Source of the DNA: a bacterium
GTDB lineage: Bacteria > Planctomycetota > SZUA-567
Assembly (NCBI GenBank): GCA_003249795.1
Contig: QKHZ01000004.1
Location: 1-40,011 of the forward strand
Length of the DNA: 40,011 bases
Reading direction: 5' to 3'
A model generated the notes under the pieces. The model searched no databases and was not told where the DNA came from. It was given only the letters and a program-made list of their open reading frames with translations. This document shows positions 30,369 to 37,705 of the stretch, piece by piece. Every line of letters starts with the position of its first letter. Position 1 is the first letter of the stretch. The position numbers and the translations under genes were made by a program.

Positions 30369-31667
30369 ATGAGTGACTCGGCAGTGCGCGTAGGGGTAGT
30401 TGGTGCGGGAACGGTTGGCTCGGGCGTTGTTGAACTACTGCTGCAACGGACGGAGCTGCTTGCACGCAGAAGCGGTGTGCAGGTTGAGTTGGGAGCGGTC
30501 GCCGACCTTGACCGACAACGGGCAAAAGCAACCGGCGCAACAGACGACCAGATCGTTGACGACTTCCGCAAGCTGATCCAGGACCCCTCGATTGAAATTA
30601 TTGTCGAACTCGTCGGCGGCACCCGCATTGCCGAGACCATCGTCCGCGAAGCTCTCGGAGCAGGCAAAGCAGTCGTCACGGCGAACAAGGCGCTGCTTGC
30701 AGAAAAAGGCCGTCCGCTGTTTGATCTGGCGCGCCAGAAAAATGTGCCAATCGCGTTTGAAGCAGCCGTTGCCGGCGGCATCCCGATCATCCTCGCACTG
30801 CGCGAAGGACTGATTGTCAACAACTACACGTCGCTACTCGGAATCGTCAACGGCACGTGCAACTATATCCTCAGCGAAATGGTCGGAAAAGGCGCAGACT
30901 ACGGCGAATGCCTGAAAGAAGCGCAACGGCTCGGATACGCAGAAGCAGACCCGACCTTTGATGTCGAGGGCTACGACTCGGGCCACAAACTCGCGCTCAT
31001 GTCGGCTCTCGCGTTTGAAAGCTGGGTCGATTTCAGCAAGCTCCACTGCGAAGGCATCAGCCGCATCACCGCGACAGACATCAAGTATTTCAAAGAGATG
31101 GGCTACACCGTCCGCCTTCTGGCCGTCGCACGCCCTGACGAGAAGAATAAGCGGATTTTTCTCTCTGTCCACCCTGGACTGCTGCCACTAGACCACCCGC
31201 TTGCAAATGTACAAGGCAGCATGAACGCGGTCGCGCTATATGGCGACGTGGTGATGGAGTCGATGTATTACGGACGCGGCGCAGGGAAATTCCCGACCGC
31301 AAGCGCTGTCGTCAGTGACATCATCGCCGTTGCCCGTGCATTGCGCGGAGGTGCGCCTGAACCAACATGGACGCCGTCAGACACGCCTGCCTATGAACTC
31401 GCGGACATGGCGGACTACCGCACCGAATACTATATTCGCTTCCCTGTGCCCGACCAGCCAGGTGTACTTGCAAAACTCGCCGACGCACTCGGCAAGCGCA
31501 ACGTATCGATTGCTACCGTCGATCAGGATAAAGCCGGAGCCGACGGCATCACCTCGATCGTACTCGAAACGCACGAAGCACGCGAAGGTGATGTGATGGA
31601 TGCCATTGAAGACATGCGCAAGATGTTCCCGGGGCCTGACCCGATTGTCATCCGTCTGGAAGACTGA
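30369..31667 (+). CDS. hom: Homoserine dehydrogenase
   Basis: A 432-residue enzyme reducing aspartate semialdehyde to homoserine with NAD(P)H, for threonine and methionine synthesis. The N-terminal Rossmann fold has VGVVGAGTVGSGVVELL. The catalytic domain carries AVVTANKALLAEKG, FEAAVAGGIPII, GIVNGTCNYILSEM and the signature YAEADPTFDVEGYDSGHKLA. Residues from about 352 on are an ACT domain (FPVPDQPGVLAKLADALGKR), so threonine feedback inhibition is likely. It is not fused to aspartate kinase. GAGAAAGGTGAAG precedes the ATG. The next gene is the phosphoglycerate-mutase-like putative homoserine kinase, which would take the next step. Confidence 0.97.
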   Translation: MSDSAVRVGVVGAGTVGSGVVELLLQRTELLARRSGVQVELGAVADLDRQRAKATGATDDQIVDDFRKLIQDPSIEIIVELVGGTRIAETIVREALGAGKAVVTANKALLAEKGRPLFDLARQKNVPIAFEAAVAGGIPIILALREGLIVNNYTSLLGIVNGTCNYILSEMVGKGADYGECLKEAQRLGYAEADPTFDVEGYDSGHKLALMSALAFESWVDFSKLHCEGISRITATDIKYFKEMGYTVRLLAVARPDEKNKRIFLSVHPGLLPLDHPLANVQGSMNAVALYGDVVMESMYYGRGAGKFPTASAVVSDIIAVARALRGGAPEPTWTPSDTPAYELADMADYRTEYYIRFPVPDQPGVLAKLADALGKRNVSIATVDQDKAGADGITSIVLETHEAREGDVMDAIEDMRKMFPGPDPIVIRLED

Positions 31668-31757
31668 AGCGCTAACGGTTTTGACCGACTTATTCCGAAA
31701 CAGAAAAAATTAAAACGGTTGCCATACACAGCCGTCAAAAAAAAGGAAATCAGATCC

Positions 31758-32957
31758 ATGCGTTATGCGTTAATTATCCCCGATGGTGCCGCAGACCGTC
31801 CGCACCCAGAGTACGGCGGCCGGACCGCACTCGAAGCCGCCGACATTCCGGGAATGCACCGCCTTGCCCGCGAAGGGCGTTTGGGACTGGCTAAAAGCGT
31901 TCCCGACGGCATGAAGCCGGGATCAGACGTCGCCAACCTCTCGCTTCTTGGCTACGATCCTGCTGACTGCTACACAGGGCGCGCCCCGCTGGAAGCGGCA
32001 AGCCTCGGCATCAGTTTGGCTCCGGGTGAAGCGGTCTTCCGCGCAAACACCGTTTGCGTGGTTGACGGCATCATGGACGACTACGCAGGCGGGCATATCA
32101 CCACAGAAGAAAGCCACGCGTTGATTCTTGAACTTGATAAAAAACTTGGTATCCCCGGAGTGAAACTGCATCCCGGGGTAAGCTATCGCCACGCGTGTGT
32201 GTTCGCGGACATGGCGCACGCTATCGCAGACCGCACGCCCCCGCACGACATCACCGGCAAGCCAGTCGCAGGCCATGAACCCAAAGGTGAACTCGCCGCA
32301 CGGTTAATCGAAGTCGAAGAAAAAACCATCGCACTTCTTCCTGACTGCGCCGTTAACCGCCAGCGTGTGAAAGACGGCAAAAAGCCGATCACGCAGCTGT
32401 GGCTGTGGGGCGGCGGCGTCATGCCCTCGCTCAATAAATTTGAAGATAAATACGGCATCAGCGGCGGGCTGATCAGCGCGGTCGACTTGCTGCGCGGAAT
32501 CGCGACTCTCGCAGGGCTTGAGGTGATTCACGTAGTCGGCGCGACCGGTTATTACGACACCAATTATAAAGGCAAAGGCGAAGCCGCTCTCGATTGCCTG
32601 AAGCGCCACCCGTTTGTCGCCATCCACATTGAAGCGCCGGACGAAGCCGGTCACAACGGGCACGGCAAAGAAAAAGTCCGCGCACTCGGGCAGATCGACA
32701 AGCTGATCGTTCAGCCGATGCTGGAAGAAGCAGACCGCGCAGGCGACCTTCGCATCCTGTGCCTGCCGGACCATCCGACACCGCTGGAGATCCGCACGCA
32801 CAGCTCCGATCCGATCCCGTTTGCACTGTGGGGACCGGGGATTCCGTCTGGCGGCGGAAAAGGTTTTACCGAAGCGGCGGCGGAAAAACTGGTTCAGAGC
32901 GGCAAAGAGTCTCTGGTGCTTGCACCGGAGTTGATGTCTCTACTGACAGCGAAATAA
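31758..32957 (+). CDS. Phosphoglycerate-mutase-like enzyme, probable homoserine kinase
   Basis: A 399-residue member of the alkaline phosphatase superfamily, in the archaeal-type (ApgM) phosphoglycerate mutase group. Metal motifs run from D9 in IIPDGAADRP and S56 in KPGSDVANLSLLGYDP to IEAPDEAGHNGHGKEK and LPDHPTP. TIGR02535, as I recall it, names a subgroup of this family proposed homoserine kinase because it sits with threonine genes. Here it lies directly after hom, and a standard GpmI is encoded at 11635, so a glycolytic role is not needed. No ThrB of the GHMP type is in the window. AAAAGGAAA precedes the ATG at 31758; the in-frame ATG at 31719 adds a basic leader absent from the family. 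Confidence 0.85.
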   Translation: MRYALIIPDGAADRPHPEYGGRTALEAADIPGMHRLAREGRLGLAKSVPDGMKPGSDVANLSLLGYDPADCYTGRAPLEAASLGISLAPGEAVFRANTVCVVDGIMDDYAGGHITTEESHALILELDKKLGIPGVKLHPGVSYRHACVFADMAHAIADRTPPHDITGKPVAGHEPKGELAARLIEVEEKTIALLPDCAVNRQRVKDGKKPITQLWLWGGGVMPSLNKFEDKYGISGGLISAVDLLRGIATLAGLEVIHVVGATGYYDTNYKGKGEAALDCLKRHPFVAIHIEAPDEAGHNGHGKEKVRALGQIDKLIVQPMLEEADRAGDLRILCLPDHPTPLEIRTHSSDPIPFALWGPGIPSGGGKGFTEAAAEKLVQSGKESLVLAPELMSLLTAK

Positions 32958-32978
32958 GTAACCATAACGGGCAATATA

Positions 32979-33494
32979 ATGACACCAAACGAAGAAGAGT
33001 TTGATCTTGTCAATGAATCGGGCGAGATCATCGGTTCCATTACCCGCTCGCAGGCACACAGCGACCCGACGCTGCTGCATCCGGTTGTGCATTGCCTGAT
33101 CCTTAACAGCGCAGGCGACCTTTTGCTGCAACTGCGGGCAAAGGACAAAGACATCCAGCCCGAAAAATGGGACACCTCTGTCGGCGGACATATCGGGCGT
33201 GGGGAACCGGTTGCGGATGCGCTTGCGCGTGAAGTCGGCGAAGAGGTCGGCATCACGATCAACCCAGACGATGCGCTGTTTCTATACAGTTATATCATGC
33301 AAAGCGAAATCGAACGTGAACTGGTTTACACTTTCATGCTGAAATACGAAGGGCCGTTCAACCGGCAGGAAAGTGAAGTCGACGAGTTACGGTTCTGGAC
33401 AACCGAAGAAATCGACGCCCGTCTCGGCAGCGGCATTTTCACCCCGAACTTTGAAGACGAGTACGCACGGTTTACCCGTTTCATGACAAATTGA
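32979..33494 (+). CDS. Nudix hydrolase
   Basis: A 171-residue hydrolase of nucleoside-diphosphate-linked compounds. The Nudix box is exact: GHIGRGEPVADALAREVGEE followed by VGI, matching GX5EX7REUXEEXGU, where the glutamates bind Mg. The N-terminal EEFDLVNESGEIIGSITRSQ and HPVVHCLILN resemble the subgroup that includes YfcD and isopentenyl-diphosphate isomerase-like proteins. The IDI catalytic residues are not clear, so the substrate is unknown. It follows the putative homoserine kinase by 21 bases and probably shares its transcript. A weak hairpin (GGGGAT/ATCCCC at 33510-33527) follows it. Confidence 0.9.
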   Translation: MTPNEEEFDLVNESGEIIGSITRSQAHSDPTLLHPVVHCLILNSAGDLLLQLRAKDKDIQPEKWDTSVGGHIGRGEPVADALAREVGEEVGITINPDDALFLYSYIMQSEIERELVYTFMLKYEGPFNRQESEVDELRFWTTEEIDARLGSGIFTPNFEDEYARFTRFMTN

Positions 33495-33559
33495 CCGGGC
33501 AATCAGAACGGGGATAAAAAGATCCCCAAACTGTTTTCCAAGAGAAAGGATACACAACC

Positions 33560-34255
33560 ATGCAGATTGCAGCCGCATCGTTTCCCTTTCCAGTAATCTT
33601 TTTTATCGCATTTATTGCCATTGCTATCGGCATGATCATTTACTCATATCTCAATGAGAAAAAACGCACGCAGGCATGGAAAGACATTGCTGAACAATTG
33701 GGCTTTACCTATTCAACCGATTTATCTGAACTGCGGCGGGAAAAAGCGGGCAGCTTCAAACTTTTCTCCCACGGGCGCAGCCACCGGGTCAGAAATCTGA
33801 TCGAAGGCGAAAATGGAGGGATCAAAGTTATCCTTGCCGACTACAGCTACGTCACCGGCAGCGGTAAAAACTCGACCACCCACAACCAAACCGTTTGCCT
33901 GCTGCAAGCGGGCGCATTACGCTTACCGCACTTTTACCTCTGCCCCGAGATCCGACTTTTCTCCTTCCTGCAGACGCTGTTCTCTGGTAAAGATATCGAC
34001 TTTGACGACGATCCTGAGTTCAGCAACATGTTCATTCTCCAGGGCGAAAATGAAGAGGAAATCCGCAACGTCTTTTCCTCCGGAGTACGCCGCACGCTGG
34101 CAACGCAGGAAAACAAACAACTCACGATTGAAGGCCTCGACGATGTATTCCTGATCCATAACGGCAAGCGGATTGACGTCACGATGGAAACAGTGCAAAA
34201 CCGCATCGCACTCGCTTTTTCATTGATGAATACCTTTCAGGAGGCGCAGGCGTGA
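33560..34255 (+). CDS. Membrane-anchored protein of unknown function
   Basis: A 231-residue protein with one N-terminal transmembrane helix (about 8-31, PFPVIFFIAFIAIAIGMIIY) followed by basic residues (NEKKR), so the large C-terminal domain is probably cytoplasmic. That domain carries a pattern seen in uncharacterised bacterial proteins: AEQLGFTY, an aromatic-rich core with ADYSYVTGSGKNSTTHNQTV, LPHFYLCPE, the acidic DIDFDDDPEFSNMF and a short LQGENEEEIRNVF. I do not know its function. AAAGGA lies 9 bases before the ATG. Its stop overlaps the GTG of the next gene (GTGA), so the two are translationally coupled. Confidence 0.72.
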   Translation: MQIAAASFPFPVIFFIAFIAIAIGMIIYSYLNEKKRTQAWKDIAEQLGFTYSTDLSELRREKAGSFKLFSHGRSHRVRNLIEGENGGIKVILADYSYVTGSGKNSTTHNQTVCLLQAGALRLPHFYLCPEIRLFSFLQTLFSGKDIDFDDDPEFSNMFILQGENEEEIRNVFSSGVRRTLATQENKQLTIEGLDDVFLIHNGKRIDVTMETVQNRIALAFSLMNTFQEAQA

Positions 34256-34776
34256 ACCTTGAAATTGTAGACATGACCGAGATGCATTTAGCGGGAGCTG
34301 CCAAAATATTCAACCACTACGTGGCAACCTCTACGGCAACCTTTCATACAGCCCCGCTCTCGATCAAAGAAATGACGGACGAAATCCTGTGCAACCAATC
34401 CGGATGCGCGGCACTTGCGCTTATCGATCCGGAAAATTCAACCGTCCACGGATATGGCGCGCTCATGCCGTTCAAAGGACGATGCGCATATGCATACACG
34501 CGTGAGATCTCTGTCTTTCTTTCGCCTGAGGCGACCAGTCGCGGTTGGGGCGAACGAATCATTCACCGGCTTGAGGAATTCGCTACGAAAAACGGTATCC
34601 ATTGCCTGATCGCCGTTATCTGCGAAGAAAACGACTCCAGCCAAAAACTGTTCACCCGGTTAAATTACACCTGCTGCGGCAGCCTCAAGGAAGTCGGCTT
34701 CAAGTTCGCGCGCTGGCTCGGGATTCAATACTGGCAGAAGCCTCTGGATATACCGGAGAAAAATGATGCCAAATGA
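34252..34776 (+). CDS. GNAT acetyltransferase, phosphinothricin-acetyltransferase-like
   Basis: A 174-residue GNAT-fold N-acetyltransferase. The start MNLEIVDMTEMHLAGAAKIF and the block NHYVATSTATFHTAPLS match the Pat/Bar-like branch, in which IYNHYV...STATF is typical. The acetyl-CoA loop corresponds to SVFLSPEATSRGWGERIIHR (normally R/QxxGxG/A), and the late segment ICEENDSSQKLFTRLNYTCC is the usual helix and strand. The substrate is unknown; many homologues acetylate amino acids or their analogues. The start is a GTG overlapping the upstream stop, with an ideal AGGAGG site before it. The end overlaps the next gene by 14 bases. Confidence 0.87.
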   Translation: MNLEIVDMTEMHLAGAAKIFNHYVATSTATFHTAPLSIKEMTDEILCNQSGCAALALIDPENSTVHGYGALMPFKGRCAYAYTREISVFLSPEATSRGWGERIIHRLEEFATKNGIHCLIAVICEENDSSQKLFTRLNYTCCGSLKEVGFKFARWLGIQYWQKPLDIPEKNDAK

Positions 34777-35920
34777 TTCCGTAACGGCAGCACCGTGGAT
34801 CTTGGCTGACCTGCTGTTGTTTGTTTTCACGTTCATCGCAGGCTTACTGATCGTACCGTTTGCGCGCCGCTTTGCGCTGGCGATCAATCTCGTCGACAAA
34901 CCCGGTGAAAGAAAGATCCACGAAAAGGTCATGCCCTACGGCGGCGGCATTGCGATTGTCTCAACCGTCTGCCTGATCTTTGTGCTGGCGGGACTCGGCT
35001 GGGTGTATGAACTTCCTGCAAAAGTCTGGCCGGAACTCGGTGCGCTAATGCAGACCCATCGCTCCGGCTTTCTAAATGCAACAACGCTGGCAAAACTCGT
35101 CGCAATCCTCGGCGGAAGCATCTTCATGTTTATTCTCGGTCTTGTCGACGACAGGCGAGGACTCTCCCCCGGCATAAAATTCCTCGTTCAATTTCTGGCT
35201 GCCGGAGGGCTGTATGCGGCAGGAATCCGCGTAACGGCATTTATCGACTTTGCCCCTGTCAGCATTTTATTGACACTGCTCTGGATTGTCGCTGTCACAA
35301 ACGCGTTCAATCTTCTCGATAACATGGACGGACTCTCGGCAGGTGTTGCGGCAATTGCCAGCCTGTTCTTTTTCGTCGTCGCAGTGCAGGCGGGCGAATT
35401 GTTTGTCGCGTCGTTCCTCGCCGTTTTTGCCGGAGCGCTGACTGCATTTTTACGATACAATTTTCATCCGGCCAAATTGTTTCTGGGCGATGCTGGAAGT
35501 CTCTTTGTCGGCTTCCTCTTGGCGTCACTGACTGTAACCGGAACGTATTACGAAGGGCGCGGCAGCGGTTACTCTGTCCTGATGCCAGTGCTTGTTCTCG
35601 GCGTTCCGCTCTTCGACACAGCCAGCGTCATCTTTATCCGCATCCGCAACCACAAGCCGATCTACAAGGGAGACACCAACCACGTCTCTCACAGGCTCGT
35701 GCGCTTGGGATTAAGCCGTCCCGAAGCGGTGCTAACTATTTATCTACTCGGTATTCTCATGGGAGGTGCGGCAGTTTTACTACGGCAACTTGAAGGATGG
35801 GGCGCAACGCTGATCTTCTGCATGGCCCTCGGCGTCATCGGGCTGATCATCATCTTTGAATGCGCCGCGGCCCGCAAGGCACAACACACAGAACCAGAAC
35901 ATGGGTCGGGCAATCCATGA
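34763..35920 (+). CDS. WecA/TagO-type polyprenyl-phosphate sugar-1-phosphate transferase
   Basis: A 385-residue integral membrane protein with about ten hydrophobic segments. It transfers a sugar phosphate (usually GlcNAc-1-P) from the UDP sugar to undecaprenyl phosphate, the first step for O-antigen, teichoic or other surface polymers. The family motifs are DKPGERKIHEKVMPYGGGI near the start, LGLVDDRRGLSP, AFNLLDNMDGLSAG and LRYNFHPAKLFLGDAGSLF. The WecA/TagO subgroup is preferred over MraY because of the KIHEKVMPYGGG start and the NMDG loop, together with the later NHVSHRLVRLGLS. Two ATGs lie next to each other (34763 and 34766) after GGAGAAAA. It overlaps the GNAT gene by 14 bases. Confidence 0.92.
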   Translation: MMPNDSVTAAPWILADLLLFVFTFIAGLLIVPFARRFALAINLVDKPGERKIHEKVMPYGGGIAIVSTVCLIFVLAGLGWVYELPAKVWPELGALMQTHRSGFLNATTLAKLVAILGGSIFMFILGLVDDRRGLSPGIKFLVQFLAAGGLYAAGIRVTAFIDFAPVSILLTLLWIVAVTNAFNLLDNMDGLSAGVAAIASLFFFVVAVQAGELFVASFLAVFAGALTAFLRYNFHPAKLFLGDAGSLFVGFLLASLTVTGTYYEGRGSGYSVLMPVLVLGVPLFDTASVIFIRIRNHKPIYKGDTNHVSHRLVRLGLSRPEAVLTIYLLGILMGGAAVLLRQLEGWGATLIFCMALGVIGLIIIFECAAARKAQHTEPEHGSGNP

Positions 35921-35963
35921 TTCTTGCGAATATATTTACACAAAATTTCACGGGAGGAAAATG

Positions 35964-36704
35964 ATGACAGCATTTGAAGGACAAACCGTAATCGTCACAG
36001 GCGGAACCCGTTCGATCGGCGCGGCCATTGCGAAAAATTTTTTACGCGAAGGTGCGCACGTGATCGCCACCTATGTCGGTAACGACCAAGCTGCCGAGAA
36101 ATTTGTCGAAGAGCAGAAAGAATATGAAGGCAAGCTCCATGTCGAGAAATTCGATGTGGCAGATTACGAAGCCGTCGAAGCCTTTTTCAAAATCTTCCCC
36201 GAGAAGTACGGCAAACTGCATGTACTGGTCAACAACTCCGGTATCCGCCGCGATGCGGTGCTGGCGATGATGACCAAGGAAAACTGGAACCGCGTGCTCG
36301 ACGTCAACCTGACGGGCACCTACACAATGTGCAAATTCGCAGTGCTTCTGATGATGACCGAGCGCTACGGGAGGATCATCAATGTCACTTCCCCATCCGG
36401 CCGCTTCGGGTTTGAAGGGCAGGCAAACTACGCCGCCAGTAAAGCGGGGATGGTCGCCATGAGCCGCAGTTTGTCAAAAGAAGTCGCCAAACGCAAAATC
36501 ACGGTCAACTGCGTATCCCCTGGCTTTATCGGCACGGATCTGCTCTCAGATCTTCCGGAAGACTTGGTCAAAGAATACAAGGAAAGCGTACCGATGCGGC
36601 GATTCGGCACGCCCAATGAAGTCGCATATGCCGTGCAGTTTCTGGCCAGCCGCGAAGCCAGCTACATCACCGGTGCAACACTTGAAGTCACCGGCGGCTT
36701 ATAA
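35964..36704 (+). CDS. fabG: FabG-like 3-oxoacyl-ACP reductase (SDR family)
   Basis: A 246-residue short-chain dehydrogenase. The cofactor loop is VTGGTRSIGAAIAKNF and the NNSGIRRDA segment is typical of FabG. The catalytic residues are N in RVLDVNLTGTY, S in NVTSPSGRFG, and the YAASK motif (Y and K). The C-terminus, GATLEVTGGL, is the FabG ending. It reduces 3-oxoacyl-ACP to 3-hydroxyacyl-ACP with NADPH. The next gene is a FabZ-like dehydratase, which would act on the product, so the pair may make a special acyl chain rather than housekeeping fatty acids. GGGAGG lies 6 bases before the ATG at 35964; an in-frame ATG one codon earlier is possible. Confidence 0.92.
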   Translation: MTAFEGQTVIVTGGTRSIGAAIAKNFLREGAHVIATYVGNDQAAEKFVEEQKEYEGKLHVEKFDVADYEAVEAFFKIFPEKYGKLHVLVNNSGIRRDAVLAMMTKENWNRVLDVNLTGTYTMCKFAVLLMMTERYGRIINVTSPSGRFGFEGQANYAASKAGMVAMSRSLSKEVAKRKITVNCVSPGFIGTDLLSDLPEDLVKEYKESVPMRRFGTPNEVAYAVQFLASREASYITGATLEVTGGL

Positions 36705-36749
36705 TCAGAAATCGCAACCGGACGAAAGCGTTTTATAAAGGCATTGAAC

Positions 36750-37196
36750 ATGATTGATATCGAACAGGCGATCCCGCATCGCAAACCGTTTTTACTGCTC
36801 GACAATATTAAAGAAATATCGGATGAGAAAATCGTCGCCGCATTCACCCCGCATGCAGACGACGAACTTTTCAGCCGCGTCTACGCAGGTCACTATCCGG
36901 GCAGCCCCATCACTCCCGGCGTTCTGCTTTGCGAGATGGTGTTTCAGGCCGCTGGGGTTCTGGTGTCTCACCGGCTGAAGGGCGAAGTTGGAAACGGATC
37001 GCCGGTACTGACACGGATTCGTGATGCGAAGTTCAAGAACATGGTGCTTCCTGATCAGGAGATCGAGATCTTTGCCGAATACGAAGAACAAGTCTCGGCA
37101 GCCTGGTATATGAAGGGCGGCGTCAATGCCGGTGGCAAACCTGCGGTTCGTGTTTCTTTCACCTGCGCAATGGTCGAAGTTCCGCCAGCAGGTTGA
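36750..37196 (+). CDS. FabZ-like 3-hydroxyacyl-ACP dehydratase
   Basis: A 148-residue hotdog-fold protein. The N-terminus MIDIEQAIPHRKPFLLLDNI is FabZ-like. The catalytic histidine lies in YAGHYPGSPITPGVLLCEMV, and the glutamate in LLCEM. It would dehydrate 3-hydroxyacyl-ACP. The sequence differs from the FabZ half of the fusion at 3279-4553 (GHYPGSP against GHFPGQP), so it is a second, diverged copy and may serve a specialised pathway with the upstream FabG-like reductase. ATG at 36750 is chosen because AAAGG lies 8 bases before it; the in-frame TTG at 36744 is too close. Confidence 0.87.
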   Translation: MIDIEQAIPHRKPFLLLDNIKEISDEKIVAAFTPHADDELFSRVYAGHYPGSPITPGVLLCEMVFQAAGVLVSHRLKGEVGNGSPVLTRIRDAKFKNMVLPDQEIEIFAEYEEQVSAAWYMKGGVNAGGKPAVRVSFTCAMVEVPPAG

Positions 37197-37259
37197 GTGC
37201 CGCGTTATTAATTTGTAGACGGATACGATGATTTTCAAACTACGTTTTGAGGAGAACTT

Positions 37260-37583
37260 GTGGGAATCATTTTCAAAAATATGACAGAGCTGGACGACAA
37301 GGCGCTAGCGAAAAAACTGACGCTTTACCGTTGCATCCGAGCCCTGTTCGGAACATTTGCTTTTATTCTTTTGGTCGGTCCTTTAGTCGTTCTTCTTCCC
37401 TCTCATGGAGAAACCAAACCAGATATTCTTCACACTAAATTTCACTATCTGGGTTGGGCATATTTGTTCTTCGCCTATTCCTGCCATGTCTGGATCAAAT
37501 TCATCCTCTATATTCAGCAAGTCAGACAACAACAAGCAGAAGAATTTTTTTATGCAAACAACGTGGCTGAAACAGAAACATGA
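37260..37583 (+). CDS. Small two-helix membrane protein, first of a related pair
   Basis: A 107-residue protein with two hydrophobic segments, about 29-49 (LFGTFAFILLVGPLVVLLP) and 64-86 (LGWAYLFFAYSCHVWIKFIL). A polar tail follows, rich in Gln and Glu. The motif GW, AY, SCHVW, YI, VRQQQ recurs in the gene at 39682 (GW, AY, ASHVW, YI, VRKQK), so the two are probably paralogues. Each lies next to the AsnB-type gene, one before and one after. The start is a GTG at 37260 with GAGGAG before it. I do not know the function; partner or anchor of the amidotransferase is a guess. Confidence 0.7.
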   Translation: MGIIFKNMTELDDKALAKKLTLYRCIRALFGTFAFILLVGPLVVLLPSHGETKPDILHTKFHYLGWAYLFFAYSCHVWIKFILYIQQVRQQQAEEFFYANNVAETET

Positions 37584-37655
37584 CAGTAACTAAAATGAAG
37601 TTGAGAGTTACTGATAGAATAAATACGGCAGTATGAAATTTACTTGATTTGCCGT
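37584..37655 (+). promoter_or_regulatory. Two hairpins in the leader of the AsnB-type gene
   Basis: CAGTAACT/AGTTACTG (37584-37591 with 37606-37613) and ACGGCA/TGCCGT (37625-37630 with 37650-37655). The second is followed by TCTTTGTGTTTT. They could be a weak terminator or attenuator between the two genes. The stems are short and the function is uncertain. Confidence 0.35.
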
Positions 37656-37705
37656 TCTTTGTGTTTTCAATAGATGAAATTAATTCAGAAAAAAGGCGAC
37701 GACCT

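Noticed and set aside
31707-31737. Imperfect hairpin ACGGTTG/CAGCCGT before the putative homoserine kinase
   Set aside because: It is followed by A residues, not T, on the coding strand, and no minus-strand gene needs a terminator here.
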